Below, piece by piece: positions 18,639 to 27,551 of a stretch of DNA of 64,000 nucleotides. Both the position numbers and the translations under genes were made by a program. A model generated the notes under the pieces. It worked only from the letters and a program-made list of their open reading frames with translations. It did not search any database and was not told where the DNA came from. Source of the stretch: Syntrophales bacterium (GTDB lineage: Bacteria > Desulfobacterota > Syntrophia > Syntrophales > UBA5619); contig JALNYO010000016.1 in NCBI GenBank assembly GCA_023229765.1, positions 1 through 64,000 of the forward strand. Direction: 5' to 3'. Numbering within the stretch: the stretch's first letter is position 1; every line of letters starts with the position of its first letter.

Positions 18639-19059
18639 ATGGTGTACCTGTCCCCAAGTTGCATGAATAAAAAATCCCCAATCGCCTCCCGGCACAGGGG
18701 ACTAAAACATCGTAAATCCGCGGTTCTTCTATATGATGAGGGGAATATTGTCAAGTCTTTTCGCTTGCTGCGGCGCTGCCTTCCCTGATCATGATTCTTC
18801 ACGGTTGCACAAAAGACGGCAATGGTTTATTTAACCAAAAATAGGGCAGTGAGATGACCTGTGGCGCATTTATCGATGGCAACGATGTTGTAACTATTGA
18901 TGATATAAATATAAATTGTTTCAGGCTGAAAGCATCCGCATGACAGAGCAAAACCACACCAACGTAAAGACGATTTTCGCCCTATCCATGCTGCATTTTA
19001 CCGCTGATTTCCTTGAGCAAGAGGCGCTGTTTACAGGAGAGATAATTGTTTTTACAATG
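18639..19059. other. Non-coding stretch
   Basis: Lies between prfC and MITE copy C. I see no convincing gene. A short open frame from 18916 to 19128 ends inside the MITE and has no recognisable family. The region must hold the prfC promoter. Confidence 0.5.
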
Positions 19060-19190
19060 GAGGCAATTGCAAAACCATTTGTCATTCCCGAATGTCTCTA
19101 TCGGGAATATGGTTTTTCAAGCAGTTAGAACCAGATTCCCGCCCAGAAGCGTCGCGGGAATGACAGAATTGCGAGTTTTGCAATTAGCTC
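19060..19190 (-). mobile_element. MITE copy C
   Basis: Reverse-oriented copy: left end GAGGCAATTGCAAAAC, right end GTTTTGCAATTAGCTC, flanked by AATG on both sides (19056-19059 and 19191-19194). It lacks the 21-bp micro-sequence, so it represents the basic form of the element together with copy F. Confidence 0.88.
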
Positions 19191-19246
19191 AATGGTGTTT
19201 GCTATGTCAAAAGCATGGCTTGTAAACATTTATTGAGGATGAAGGC

Positions 19247-19588
19247 ATGATTAAAGTTCTTAATCTTTTTGACGAAATTCCCTCGGAGCGAACAAAAGAG
19301 GCATTTCAGGACATTCTGCGGGCTGAAAACTTGCGGATCGAGCGGATTGTCTCCCATGGCGAAGCATCGCCGGAGGGTTTCTGGTACAATCAGCAGGAAA
19401 ATGAATGGGTTCTGCTGCTTGCGGGAACGGCGGAACTTTCTTTTGCAGATGGCCGGAAGATCGCGCTCGCTCCGGGTGATTGCCTCCTCATCCCCAGGCA
19501 TGTGCGCCACCGCGTGGAAAGGACCGACCCGGGGCAGGATACGATCTGGCTGGCTATCCATTTTGGCGGGGAACAGGCGGGGACTTAG
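19247..19588 (+). CDS. Cupin-domain protein
   Basis: 113 residues, one small cupin barrel (VLLLAGTAELSF and LAPGDCLLIPRHVRHRVER give the two conserved motifs). The first motif lacks the usual paired histidines; the second has the RHVRHRV histidines. Proteins of this type are often annotated as phosphoribosylaminoimidazole carboxylase-like or cupin-2 proteins without a known reaction. ATG with GAGGA upstream. Immediately followed by the HAD-like gene in the same direction. Confidence 0.75.
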   Translation: MIKVLNLFDEIPSERTKEAFQDILRAENLRIERIVSHGEASPEGFWYNQQENEWVLLLAGTAELSFADGRKIALAPGDCLLIPRHVRHRVERTDPGQDTIWLAIHFGGEQAGT

Positions 19589-19628
19589 TTTACTTGAGGG
19601 TGTACAATTTAAGACTGGAAAGTGATAA

Positions 19629-20585
19629 ATGGCACAACTTCAATCCCAAATACTTGTTATCTTTGACTACTCAGGCACTCTGAGCATCGAAGCGCCCGAT
19701 TTCGGACGTCCGGAAAATCTTGCCAGCGCTCTCGAAGCAAGCGGTCTTGCTGCTGTCGGCGTTACGGATGCAAACATTTTCTGGGAGAAAATCATTTTTC
19801 CGACCTGGGCGGAGGGGAGCCGAACAACAATAGGCTATGCGCGGGTTATAGCAGACAGGATCGCGTCGCTCCATCTTTCCTCCCGGGCGCCCAGCACCAA
19901 AAACGAAGTTTCATGTTCGTCAGTTGACGAGGCGGCGCAGCGTTTCGTAACCATGTATCTCGACCATTCCCGGATGGATCTTCTCTGGCGGCCGCTGCTC
20001 GAAAAACTGCACGCCGATCGAAATACTGTCGTCGTGATTGCAACCGACCATTACGCCGAGGCGACCGGCGCAATTATCCGCTATTTGAATGACTGGGGGA
20101 TCGCGTCAACAAAGGCCGAAAACAATGCCGCATCACAACCAGCATCAAAACAGGTGGTTACAGCCGCCGCAAGGGGGCGGGAGGCGTTGCCGGAAGATTC
20201 AGTTTTTTCTTCGTCCCCGGGTAAATCTGAAAAGCAGGCGCGGTTCAGTTCCGTTATCGTTGCCAATTCCGCAGATCTGGGCTTCTGGAAGGCGGAGCGC
20301 CGTTTTTGGGAGCTGCTGGAGGCGCAGTTGTCGGGTTGGTTCCGGTCGGTTCTTATTGTTGACGACTTCGGTTTTAACGAGGCCGATGCCAACGGCTACG
20401 GAAAGCTGGCACTGGTCCGAGACCGCCGGCTGAAGACAAAGGCCGTGCTGCGGGATGTTTTTCAGACCAGCGCATCAACCATCTCGTTCTTCCTGAAAAA
20501 TGACGAAGGGAACCGCAAAGATGACCGGACCAGGAAGATTCGGGCAACCATAAGGCGAATTAAGGCGGCGGTGCTGCCTTCATAA
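19629..20585 (+). CDS. HAD-like protein of unknown function
   Basis: 318 residues. The start VIFDYSGTLS resembles HAD motif I (DxDGT), with Ser in place of the second Asp; phosphonatase-type HADs also vary at this position. A later segment, SVLIVDDFGFNEADANGYG, resembles motif IV with a DD pair, and VVVIATDH resembles motif II. The middle contains a low-complexity insertion (about 155-205). A phosphatase or phosphotransferase role is possible but not established. Nothing like it is nearby to hint at a substrate. Located between a cupin and pyrF. Confidence 0.55.
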   Translation: MAQLQSQILVIFDYSGTLSIEAPDFGRPENLASALEASGLAAVGVTDANIFWEKIIFPTWAEGSRTTIGYARVIADRIASLHLSSRAPSTKNEVSCSSVDEAAQRFVTMYLDHSRMDLLWRPLLEKLHADRNTVVVIATDHYAEATGAIIRYLNDWGIASTKAENNAASQPASKQVVTAAARGREALPEDSVFSSSPGKSEKQARFSSVIVANSADLGFWKAERRFWELLEAQLSGWFRSVLIVDDFGFNEADANGYGKLALVRDRRLKTKAVLRDVFQTSASTISFFLKNDEGNRKDDRTRKIRATIRRIKAAVLPS

Positions 20586-20722
20586 CCGTTGCAGATGCTT
20601 GCAGTATATGTTAGAAGCCATCGCAGTAATTGAGACATGATACTAAAATGATAAGCGATTTCGCAGATGCTCCGGATAGGCAATAGCTGAATAACAGGCG
20701 ATGTTTTGTAAAAGGGTGAACT

Positions 20723-21457
20723 ATGGATAAAACGGAAGAAAAAGATTCATTTTTGTCTAAGAAAGACATCTTGCCGCGGGAGCGGCTGATTTTTGCGATG
20801 GATGTCTCCTCGGTCGAGGAGGCCAAGGCGCTGGTCGCCGAACTGGGCGATTCCGTCATGTTTTATAAGTTGGGGCTCCAGATGTTCATGGCGGGCGGCT
20901 ATTTTGAACTATCCGACTGGCTCCGGGAGCGGGGGAAAAAGGTCTTCGTGGATTTGAAGTTTTTTGACGTCCCGCAGACGGTCAAATCCGCGGTGAGCCA
21001 GCTTACGGAGCGCGACGTGCAATTTGTAACGGTCCACGGCAACGACAAAATTATGGAAGCGGCGGCCGCCGCTAAAAAAAACCTGAAGATTCTGGCGGTG
21101 ACAGCGCTGACCAGTCTCGATGCAGGCGATCTGAAGGACCTGGGGTTTGCGTGCAATGTGGAGGAACTGGTGCTTTCCCGGGCCAGACGCGCCCTGGCTG
21201 TCGGCTGCGACGGCGTGATCTCCTCCGGTCTGGAAGCGGCGCGACTCCGACGGGAACTCGGCGAAAAACTGCTGGTAGTAGCGCCGGGAATCAGACCGGT
21301 CGCGAATGTTGATGACCAGAAAAGGACGGTTGGGGTAAAAGAGGCATTTCTCAATGGCGCCGATTACATTGTGGTCGGTCGGCCGATCCGGGAGGCGCCG
21401 GAGCGCCGCGCCGCCGCCGAAAATATCCAGCAGATGATTGCAGATATTTTTAAATAA
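20723..21457 (+). CDS. pyrF: Orotidine-5'-phosphate decarboxylase
   Basis: 244 residues, usual for the bacterial type I enzyme. The active-site motif FVDLKFFDVPQTV supplies the catalytic Asp/Lys/Asp charge network (family DxKxxDI). The phosphate-binding APGIRP and VVGRPI segments are at the C-terminal end of the barrel. It removes CO2 from orotidine monophosphate to make UMP, the last step of pyrimidine synthesis. About 20 extra N-terminal residues precede the first strand. Confidence 0.95.
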   Translation: MDKTEEKDSFLSKKDILPRERLIFAMDVSSVEEAKALVAELGDSVMFYKLGLQMFMAGGYFELSDWLRERGKKVFVDLKFFDVPQTVKSAVSQLTERDVQFVTVHGNDKIMEAAAAAKKNLKILAVTALTSLDAGDLKDLGFACNVEELVLSRARRALAVGCDGVISSGLEAARLRRELGEKLLVVAPGIRPVANVDDQKRTVGVKEAFLNGADYIVVGRPIREAPERRAAAENIQQMIADIFK

Positions 21458-21527
21458 ATCTTTTTCGCGACGTCTTGCCGTTATGTGAGTTTTGCTGGTT
21501 TTTACGAAAGTTTATGGAGAATAAACT

Positions 21528-22406
21528 ATGTCGGGTATTCAAAAGGGCATCATCCTTGCGGGGGGTTCGGGGAGCAGGCTCTACCCGCTGACCATGGTGG
21601 CGAGCAAACAATTGCAGCCGGTGTACGACAAGCCGATGATCTACTATCCACTGGCGACGCTGATGATCGCCGGCATCAGGGATATCCTGATTGTTTCGAC
21701 GCCGCAGGACACCCCACGCTTCGAGGCCCTGTTCGGCGATGGCTCGCGCTGGGGACTCAGGATTGCCTACAAGGTGCAGCCCAAACCGCAGGGGATTGCC
21801 CAGGCCTTTATCGTCGGCGAGGAGTTCATCGCGGGCGGGCCCGTTTGTCTGATTCTGGGCGACAACATCTTCTACGGGAAGATGGGGCTCGATGCGATCA
21901 TCGGGGGATTTACTGCGGGCGCCACTGTCTTTGGATATTATGTCAACGATCCGGAGCGCTACGGGGTTGTCGAGTTCGACGGAACGGGAAAGGCCGTGAG
22001 CATCGAAGAAAAGCCGGTTGCTCCCAAGTCCTCCTACGCGGTGCCAGGGCTTTACCTTTACGACGAACAGATAACCGGAATCGCCAAAGCGCTAAAGCCT
22101 TCGGCGCGCGGGGAGCTGGAGATAACTGACGTCAACATGGAGTACCTGAGACGCGGAAAGCTGCAAGTTGTTCCCCTCGGAAGGGGTATCGCCTGGCTCG
22201 ATACGGGCACGCATGCCAGCCTGCTGGAGGCGAGCCATTTCATCGGTACGCTGGAGGCCAGGCAGGGGCTGAAGATCGCCTGCCTCGAAGAGATCGCCTT
22301 TCGCAAGGGGTTTGTTGACAGGGCAGAGATGCGTAAAGTTATTGACGATACCCCGCGTTCAAGTTATCGAGACTATCTGGAAAGGATATTTGGGGAGAAA
22401 GAGTAA
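21528..22406 (+). CDS. rfbA: Glucose-1-phosphate thymidylyltransferase
   Basis: 292 residues, typical. The nucleotidyltransferase signature GGSGSRLYPLT is at residues 12-22, then SKQLQPVYDKPMIYYPL, the metal-binding LGDNIFYG and IEEKP. It joins glucose-1-phosphate to dTTP, the first step of dTDP-rhamnose synthesis. The epimerase gene rfbC is 5.7 kb downstream rather than adjacent; rfbB and rfbD are not in the window. Confidence 0.95.
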   Translation: MSGIQKGIILAGGSGSRLYPLTMVASKQLQPVYDKPMIYYPLATLMIAGIRDILIVSTPQDTPRFEALFGDGSRWGLRIAYKVQPKPQGIAQAFIVGEEFIAGGPVCLILGDNIFYGKMGLDAIIGGFTAGATVFGYYVNDPERYGVVEFDGTGKAVSIEEKPVAPKSSYAVPGLYLYDEQITGIAKALKPSARGELEITDVNMEYLRRGKLQVVPLGRGIAWLDTGTHASLLEASHFIGTLEARQGLKIACLEEIAFRKGFVDRAEMRKVIDDTPRSSYRDYLERIFGEKE

Positions 22407-22522
22407 AGGAACGTTATTCAGACCAGCATCCCGGAGCTTTTGGCCTCATGATATCCCCGGCAAAGCGGCAAATGGCCAAGTCCGATTGCGGCATCCTAAG
22501 CGAACGGCGGTAGAACACTGCG

Positions 22523-23977
22523 ATGAAAAAAAAGATTATTTTGGGTCTTTCCATCTTTGCCCTGATGTTTTTATTCGGTGGGTTCTACATCTTCAAGACC
22601 ACGGAAGCGATCATCTACGATCTGCATCGCATTACCCGGATGTACCAAACGATGGTTCTTAGAAATAACTTCCTTTTGAGCATCAAGAAAAACCAGGAAA
22701 AGATCATTCTCCGGGGCAAATGCTTAGTGCCGGAGAATTTGCCGGGTGCTGCCGGCATGGTGGAAATTGTCGAGAGGTGCGTCCTCTGTCATGCCTCTAC
22801 TCACACCTCCACTCTCGGGAAGATGATTGCTTTGAAAAAGGAAATTATAGCCTACGATGCCGCGACGCTTAATGTTTTTGCCGCCGATCCCCTCTCGCCG
22901 CTCGCGGGACAGCGGGCGGATGCGGCGCTGAGTCTGGGGGATAACCTGATCAGGACAACTGAGAACATCATCAAGGTCACCAGCATCAAGCTGGGCAAAC
23001 AGGAACAGGAGGTTCTTCGGAAGATAAACCAGCGAAAGATCACCCTGTTCGTGCTGCTCACTATAGGCCCATTTTTTGCCGTGGGGTTGGCCTTTTTCCT
23101 GATCCGCGGACTGACCAGACCTGTCAACAGCCTGCTTGACGCCACTCGCAGGCTCAAGGGCGGAGATTTGGATTACAGAATTGAAGGACTGAAGGACGAA
23201 TTTGGGGAAGTGGCCGAATCGTTTAACGAAATGGCGTCATCCCTGAAAAAGCAGATGCTTGTCATGCAGCGGACGGAGCAATTGCGGGTCTGCGGGGAGA
23301 TGTCGGCGGGGCTTGCCCATGAAATCCGGAACCCTCTTGCCGGAATGAAGGTGACGATCGAGGTGTTGTTGTCGGAACTGACGATGGAGCCGCAGGACCG
23401 CGAGGCGCTCGAAAAGGTGGTCGAGCAGATACGACATATCGAGCTGCTTATGAAGAATCTTCTCAATTATGCCCGGCCGGTGGTAGCCCAGCCGACCAAC
23501 GTCGATGTGAATAAACTCCTGGAACAGCAGGTGTATTTCATTATGAAGCACCCGTCGTTCGTCTCCGGCAATCCGCGCAAGCAGATAATCAGGGAATTTG
23601 ATGAGCGCCTGCCGGAAATCATGGGCGATCCTCAGCAACTGCAGCAGGTTTTTCTCAATCTTTTACTGAACGCTGCCGACGCCGTCCCGGAGGGAGGGAC
23701 CATAAGGATAACAACAGGGCAAGACACGCAGAAAAAGACCGTTTCCATCGAGATCAGCAATACGGGAAAAGGCATTCCTGCCGAATTGATGGCGAGGATC
23801 TTCCTGCCCTTCTTCACAACCAAGGGGAAGGGCTCCGGGACTGGTCTGGGATTGGCCGTTTCCAAACGGATTGTCGAAGAACATGGCGGCGTAATTGAGG
23901 TTCATAATAATGTTCCTGATGGGGTTACGTTCACAGTTGCATTGCCCGCCGGAAAGCAAGTAGAGAAATCAGTATGA
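22523..23977 (+). CDS. Sensor histidine kinase with a c-type haem motif in its periplasmic domain
   Basis: 484 residues. Membrane helices at ~4-24 and ~173-194 enclose a periplasmic domain that contains CVLCH (residues 86-90), the covalent haem-c attachment motif. HAMP follows (~195-248), the H box GLAHEIRNPLAG (His266), N box NLLLNAADA and GTGLGLAVS. A haem there suggests sensing of redox state, oxygen, NO or a similar ligand. The stop overlaps the start of the sigma-54 response regulator gene by four bases, so they form a pair. Whether haem is attached needs experimental proof; the single CXXCH in the right compartment is the evidence. Confidence 0.9.
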   Translation: MKKKIILGLSIFALMFLFGGFYIFKTTEAIIYDLHRITRMYQTMVLRNNFLLSIKKNQEKIILRGKCLVPENLPGAAGMVEIVERCVLCHASTHTSTLGKMIALKKEIIAYDAATLNVFAADPLSPLAGQRADAALSLGDNLIRTTENIIKVTSIKLGKQEQEVLRKINQRKITLFVLLTIGPFFAVGLAFFLIRGLTRPVNSLLDATRRLKGGDLDYRIEGLKDEFGEVAESFNEMASSLKKQMLVMQRTEQLRVCGEMSAGLAHEIRNPLAGMKVTIEVLLSELTMEPQDREALEKVVEQIRHIELLMKNLLNYARPVVAQPTNVDVNKLLEQQVYFIMKHPSFVSGNPRKQIIREFDERLPEIMGDPQQLQQVFLNLLLNAADAVPEGGTIRITTGQDTQKKTVSIEISNTGKGIPAELMARIFLPFFTTKGKGSGTGLGLAVSKRIVEEHGGVIEVHNNVPDGVTFTVALPAGKQVEKSV

Positions 23978-25413
23978 AGAACCCCGGACGTATTTATCTC
24001 ATCGATGATGACGAACTGATTCTGGCAATGCTTGCCCGAACCCTGAAACGTGAAGGCTACGAGGTGCGCACCAATGCCGGTGATGCAAAACTCGTCGAAA
24101 GCATTGTCGAGTGGTCACCGGATGTTGTTCTGCTTGATGTCAACCTGCCGGGGCAAAACGGCATGGAGACGCTTCAGGTTCTGAAGAGTGAAGCTGTTGC
24201 GATTGAAGTCATTATGCTTACTGCTGACGATTCGGCGGAGACCGCGGTGAAGGCCATGAAGATCGGCGCCTGGGATTATCTTACCAAACCGTTCAACGTC
24301 GATGAGGTCAAGATCGTCATCCGGAATGCAATGGAAAACATAAAGCTCAAAAAAGAGGTCGAATATCTCAGGAAAATCAGTTCATCATTGTTCGAGAACG
24401 ATTTTTGGGGTTTCTCCAAGGCAAAAAAAGAGTTGAAGGCGAAGGTGGAAAGGATAGCCGAGGCGCATGTATCCAGCATCCTGATAACCGGGGAAAGCGG
24501 CGTCGGCAAGGAGGTCATTGCGCGCAATATCCACGGGATGATGCACGGGCAGGCCATCAGTTCCGCCAGCCCCTTTATTCCCGTCAACTGCAGCGCCCTG
24601 CCGGATACCCTTCTGGAGAGTGAGCTTTTCGGCTACGAGAAGGGCGCCTTTACCGACGCAAAAAAAAGCAAGAAGGGGCTTTTCGAAGAGGCCGACGGGG
24701 GCACGCTGCTGCTGGATGAACTGGGCGAGATGAAGTTGAGCCTTCAGAGCAAGCTCCTGCGCGCCCTGGAGGAGAGAGTGGTAAGAAGGATCGGCGGGCG
24801 GGAAGAGAGACCCTTCGACGTGACCGTCATCGCCACGACCAACAGGGATTTGTCCGGAGCGGTGGAAAAGGGCGAGTTCCGGATGGACCTCTTCTACCGT
24901 CTCAACGCCTTTGCCTTGAACGTGCCTCCCTTGCGGGATCTGGACAGACGGGAGGATATCCTTGTTTTAGCTAACAATTTTCTTGCCTCCTTCGCGAAGG
25001 AGTACAAAAAGGGCGTTGAGGGGTTCTCTGCTGAAGCCGAGAAATTGATGCTGGCCTACAGGTGGCCGGGAAATGTGCGGGAACTTAAAAACGTAGTCAG
25101 GGGAATGGTGGTGTTCAATAACACGAGGCTCATCATGCCGGAGCATCTGCCCATGGAAATCAGGGGTTGGGCAATCCCCGTGGCAAGCGTACGGGAAGAG
25201 AAATTCCTTTTGCCGGCGGCGGGGATATCCCTTGATGATGTGGAAAAAGACCTGATTGTGCAAGCGCTCGAAATGACAGCGCACAACAAGGCAAAGGCCG
25301 CCAGGCTTTTGAATATCAGTTACGATTCGTTTAGATATCAACTCAAGAAATTCGGATTGGACTGGGGAAGTGAAAGAGAAGCACACTCCCGGGATATCCC
25401 CCGCGAGTCATAA
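23974..25413 (+). CDS. Sigma-54-dependent response regulator, partner of the haem-motif kinase
   Basis: 479 residues. Receiver with phospho-Asp in VVLLDVNLPGQNG, AAA+ domain with Walker A GESGVGKE and Walker B GTLLLDEL, and a Fis-type helix-turn-helix (NKAKAARLLNISYDSFRYQLKK). The sigma-54 contact loop reads GAFTDA instead of GAFTGA, a natural variant in some regulators. The ATGA overlap with the kinase gene gives translational coupling. Targets are unknown; the sigma-54 promoter of the decahaem cytochrome in this window is an attractive candidate (inference). Confidence 0.9.
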   Translation: MKNPGRIYLIDDDELILAMLARTLKREGYEVRTNAGDAKLVESIVEWSPDVVLLDVNLPGQNGMETLQVLKSEAVAIEVIMLTADDSAETAVKAMKIGAWDYLTKPFNVDEVKIVIRNAMENIKLKKEVEYLRKISSSLFENDFWGFSKAKKELKAKVERIAEAHVSSILITGESGVGKEVIARNIHGMMHGQAISSASPFIPVNCSALPDTLLESELFGYEKGAFTDAKKSKKGLFEEADGGTLLLDELGEMKLSLQSKLLRALEERVVRRIGGREERPFDVTVIATTNRDLSGAVEKGEFRMDLFYRLNAFALNVPPLRDLDRREDILVLANNFLASFAKEYKKGVEGFSAEAEKLMLAYRWPGNVRELKNVVRGMVVFNNTRLIMPEHLPMEIRGWAIPVASVREEKFLLPAAGISLDDVEKDLIVQALEMTAHNKAKAARLLNISYDSFRYQLKKFGLDWGSEREAHSRDIPRES

Positions 25414-25441
25414 GAAGTTCCATAATCTCCGTTAATCATAA

Positions 25442-25615
25442 GAGGTAATTGCAAAACTCCCCATTCTTGTCATTCCCGCAACGATTCTGAGCGGGAATCT
25501 GGTTCTAACTGCTTTAAAAACCATATTATGAACATTAAGCTTCGCTTTCCCGATAGAGACATTATGAACATTAAGCTTCGCTTTCGGGAATGACAAATGG
25601 TTTTGCAATTGCCTC
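25442..25615 (+). mobile_element. MITE copy D (with two 21-bp micro-sequences)
   Basis: 174 bp between GAGGTAATTGCAAAAC and GTTTTGCAATTGCCTC, flanked by ATAA at 25438-25441 and 25616-25619. It contains two copies of the 21-bp micro-sequence, at 25528-25548 and 25564-25584, which makes it the longest copy. Confidence 0.9.
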
Positions 25616-25625
25616 ATAAGCTTTG

Positions 25626-25671
25626 AAAAGGCCCCGGAGGGAAGGGAGGAGGAGACTCCCCTGCCGGGGCC
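25626..25671 (-). terminator. Probable terminator of the MOSC gene
   Basis: On the minus strand an 8-bp GC stem (GGCCCCGG ... CCGGGGCC) is followed by TTTT. It lies 53 bases after the MOSC stop. The loop is long, with a possible inner stem. Confidence 0.55.
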
Positions 25672-25724
25672 GGCGGGGGGAGTGCCCCACTTTCAGCCAC
25701 GGTTCAACTATTTGCCCCTGGGTT

Positions 25725-26165
25725 TTATCCGATGACTTCTATCTCATCTTCGGGCTTTATCGCCCCTTCCCGGATAACTATGGCGAAGATGCCCTCGCGC
25801 GGCATCACGCAGTCCCCGACAAGCCTCCGGATCTCGCACGCCATGTGGCATTCCTTGCCGATTTGCGTCACCTCAAGCTCCGCTTCGTTTCCCACCCGGA
25901 GTCTCGTCCCGATGGGGAGATTCATGACCGCAATACCCACGGTTGTGATATTTTCGGCGAAATCGCCGGGTTGGAGCTGCATCTCCGTCAGCTTTGCCTG
26001 GAGCTTATCGATGCTTTCCTGGGCAAGCAGGCTTACCTGCCGATGCCATTTGCCGGCATGCGCGTCCCCTATGATACCGTGATCGATAAGCAGTTCACAG
26101 GAGGGGACGGGATGTTTTCGGACGCCTTTTTCCGAACTGATATTTACCGCCAAGACCTTTGCCAT
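25725..26165 (-). CDS. MOSC-domain protein
   Basis: 146 residues covering one MOSC domain: IIGDAHAG, the conserved QVSLLAQESID, GDFAENITT and the conserved cysteine in IGKECHMACEI. MOSC domains handle sulfur or molybdenum-cofactor intermediates; the cysteine probably carries persulfide sulfur. Small stand-alone members of this sort are common in anaerobes, often near molybdenum cofactor genes, but none are here. ATG start; the next gene upstream is a lone receiver. Confidence 0.85.
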   Translation of the reverse strand: MAKVLAVNISSEKGVRKHPVPSCELLIDHGIIGDAHAGKWHRQVSLLAQESIDKLQAKLTEMQLQPGDFAENITTVGIAVMNLPIGTRLRVGNEAELEVTQIGKECHMACEIRRLVGDCVMPREGIFAIVIREGAIKPEDEIEVIG

Positions 26166-26200
26166 AATCTTTTCTCTTAAGTATATAAAATTATTAAGAA

Positions 26201-26581
26201 CTACTGTTCTTCGATGATTATTTTTACAAGCATTCTTATCTGCATGAGGTCGAAGGGTTTGGGAACGAACATGTAGGCATTCTTCTCAATGTTTTCCCTC
26301 ATGTCGGCGCTGATGATCCCCGCGCTCATCATGACCACCTTCGTCGCTGGGGAGACAGCCCTGATTTTTTTCAACACTTCCGTGCCATCAGTGTCCGGCA
26401 GGAAAATGTCGAGGAAACAGAGATGGCAGGGCGAAGAGTTAATTTCCGCAAGGGCGGCCTCACCCGTTTCCGCCGTGGCTACCTCGGCGCCCGCCTCCAT
26501 CGCATCTTTCTTGATGACCTTTGCCAATCCCTGGAGGATCAATGCATCGTCATCGACGATAAGAATCCGTTTCCTACTCAT
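26201..26581 (-). CDS. Stand-alone response regulator receiver
   Basis: 126 residues, a single receiver domain (acidic pair in ILIVDDDALI, phospho-Asp in CFLDIFLPDTDG, Lys in FVPKPFD). No output domain, so it would act through protein contacts. I chose the ATG at 26581 because the receiver fold starts directly after it; the frame is open to 26632. No kinase gene is adjacent. Confidence 0.85.
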   Translation of the reverse strand: MSRKRILIVDDDALILQGLAKVIKKDAMEAGAEVATAETGEAALAEINSSPCHLCFLDIFLPDTDGTEVLKKIRAVSPATKVVMMSAGIISADMRENIEKNAYMFVPKPFDLMQIRMLVKIIIEEQ

Positions 26582-26926
26582 AGCTATTCCTGATTCACCG
26601 TTTAAAAATAACATTTTTACACGAGCCGTCAACCATAAAATGCAATTAACATACCATCGTTGAAGAAAACGTAAATTCCAGTCATACTGAAGCCCTGGGG
26701 GCGCAGAACAAAAATATGGCTTGGCAAGGGGAAGAGATAATGGTTATTTCGCCAAGGCCATCTGGTTATTTAGCCATTTTTTTGAAGGCCACTGTTCTAT
26801 GAACAACGGTAATTATCCGAATATTGGTAAAATTCTCTATATTCGAATGTGGCACATTGATTGCTTGGTTTTAGGCGTTGCCCCCGCTTCTTTGCAACAG
26901 GGAGAACGGGTTTTTAATAGCAGGAG
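26582..26926. other. Intergenic region, mostly unassigned
   Basis: Lies between the divergent receiver gene and the cytochrome fragment. Open frames here are short, mutually overlapping and unlike known proteins. It may contain the decayed 5' part of the split-Soret-like gene. Confidence 0.4.
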
Positions 26927-27277
26927 GTGCTCCCCAATTACAAACCGAAAAATCCCAAGTACGAGATCGTGTCATCCGTTTCCAATTCGCCGCTTTGCCA
27001 TGTTTCTGTCTCCAAATGGTGCAAGGTCTCAAAATTCAAATCATTTTCACCTCAGCGGGCGGAGCGATGCGGATGGGTTACGGCCTCTGCCGCCAAATAT
27101 GCTGTTGAATTGCTGAACCAGAAAGTCGATGCTGGAGCATTTAAAGCCGCGCATCCCGTTCCGGCACAGGTGAAGGCATGCCGAAGCTGCCATGACAAAG
27201 GCGGTGTTCTTGAAAACACGCGCACGACGATGGAATGCGGCGGCTGCCATTTTACCGGGAAAGTGAAGCATCCATAA
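26927..27277 (+). pseudogene. Remnant of a split-Soret-type cytochrome c
   Basis: An open stretch of 116 codons with two haem-c motifs, CRSCH and CGGCH, near its end and an upstream CHVSVSKWCK segment, which resembles my recollection of split-Soret cytochromes. The frame begins just after a stop codon. Its only nearby start is a GTG with no spacing to a ribosome-binding site, and no signal peptide is encoded. The N-terminal half of the family is absent, so this looks like a broken gene. A terminator follows ~100 bases downstream. Confidence 0.55.
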
Positions 27278-27379
27278 AACCAAAGAAAACAAAGGCGATG
27301 TTCGGTTAATCAGGAACATAAGCCGCTTACAAGCCCGGCGACCAATAAAATCATCCGCCGGTTTCATCAAGATATGAGG

Positions 27380-27420
27380 AAAGCAGTCCGGGGTAACTTT
27401 TTCACCGGACTGCTTTTGTA
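27380..27420 (+). terminator. Rho-independent terminator
   Basis: Perfect stem AAAGCAGTCCGG / CCGGACTGCTTT (12 bp) followed by a T-rich run. Located 100 bases after the cytochrome remnant and before the 3' end of the thioesterase gene; it could serve both strands. Confidence 0.85.
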
Positions 27421-27551
27421 TTTTTATTTTCCATGGAAACGCGGCGGCAAACTCTGCAAACTTCTCAATCGGCTGATTAGCTGTTTCGAGAGGGCAAGGG
27501 TTTGTTACGCTTTGTCCTTCGAGGAGGGCCGTCCCCCTTGGAAGGAATAAC

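Noticed and set aside
18916..19128. 70-codon open frame between prfC and the cupin gene
   Set aside because: Its last third is MITE copy C, the first part matches nothing I know, and no ribosome-binding site is evident.
22470..22500. Sigma-54 promoter ahead of the haem-motif kinase (TGGCCA ... TTGC)
   Set aside because: GG to GC spacing is 12 rather than 10 bases.
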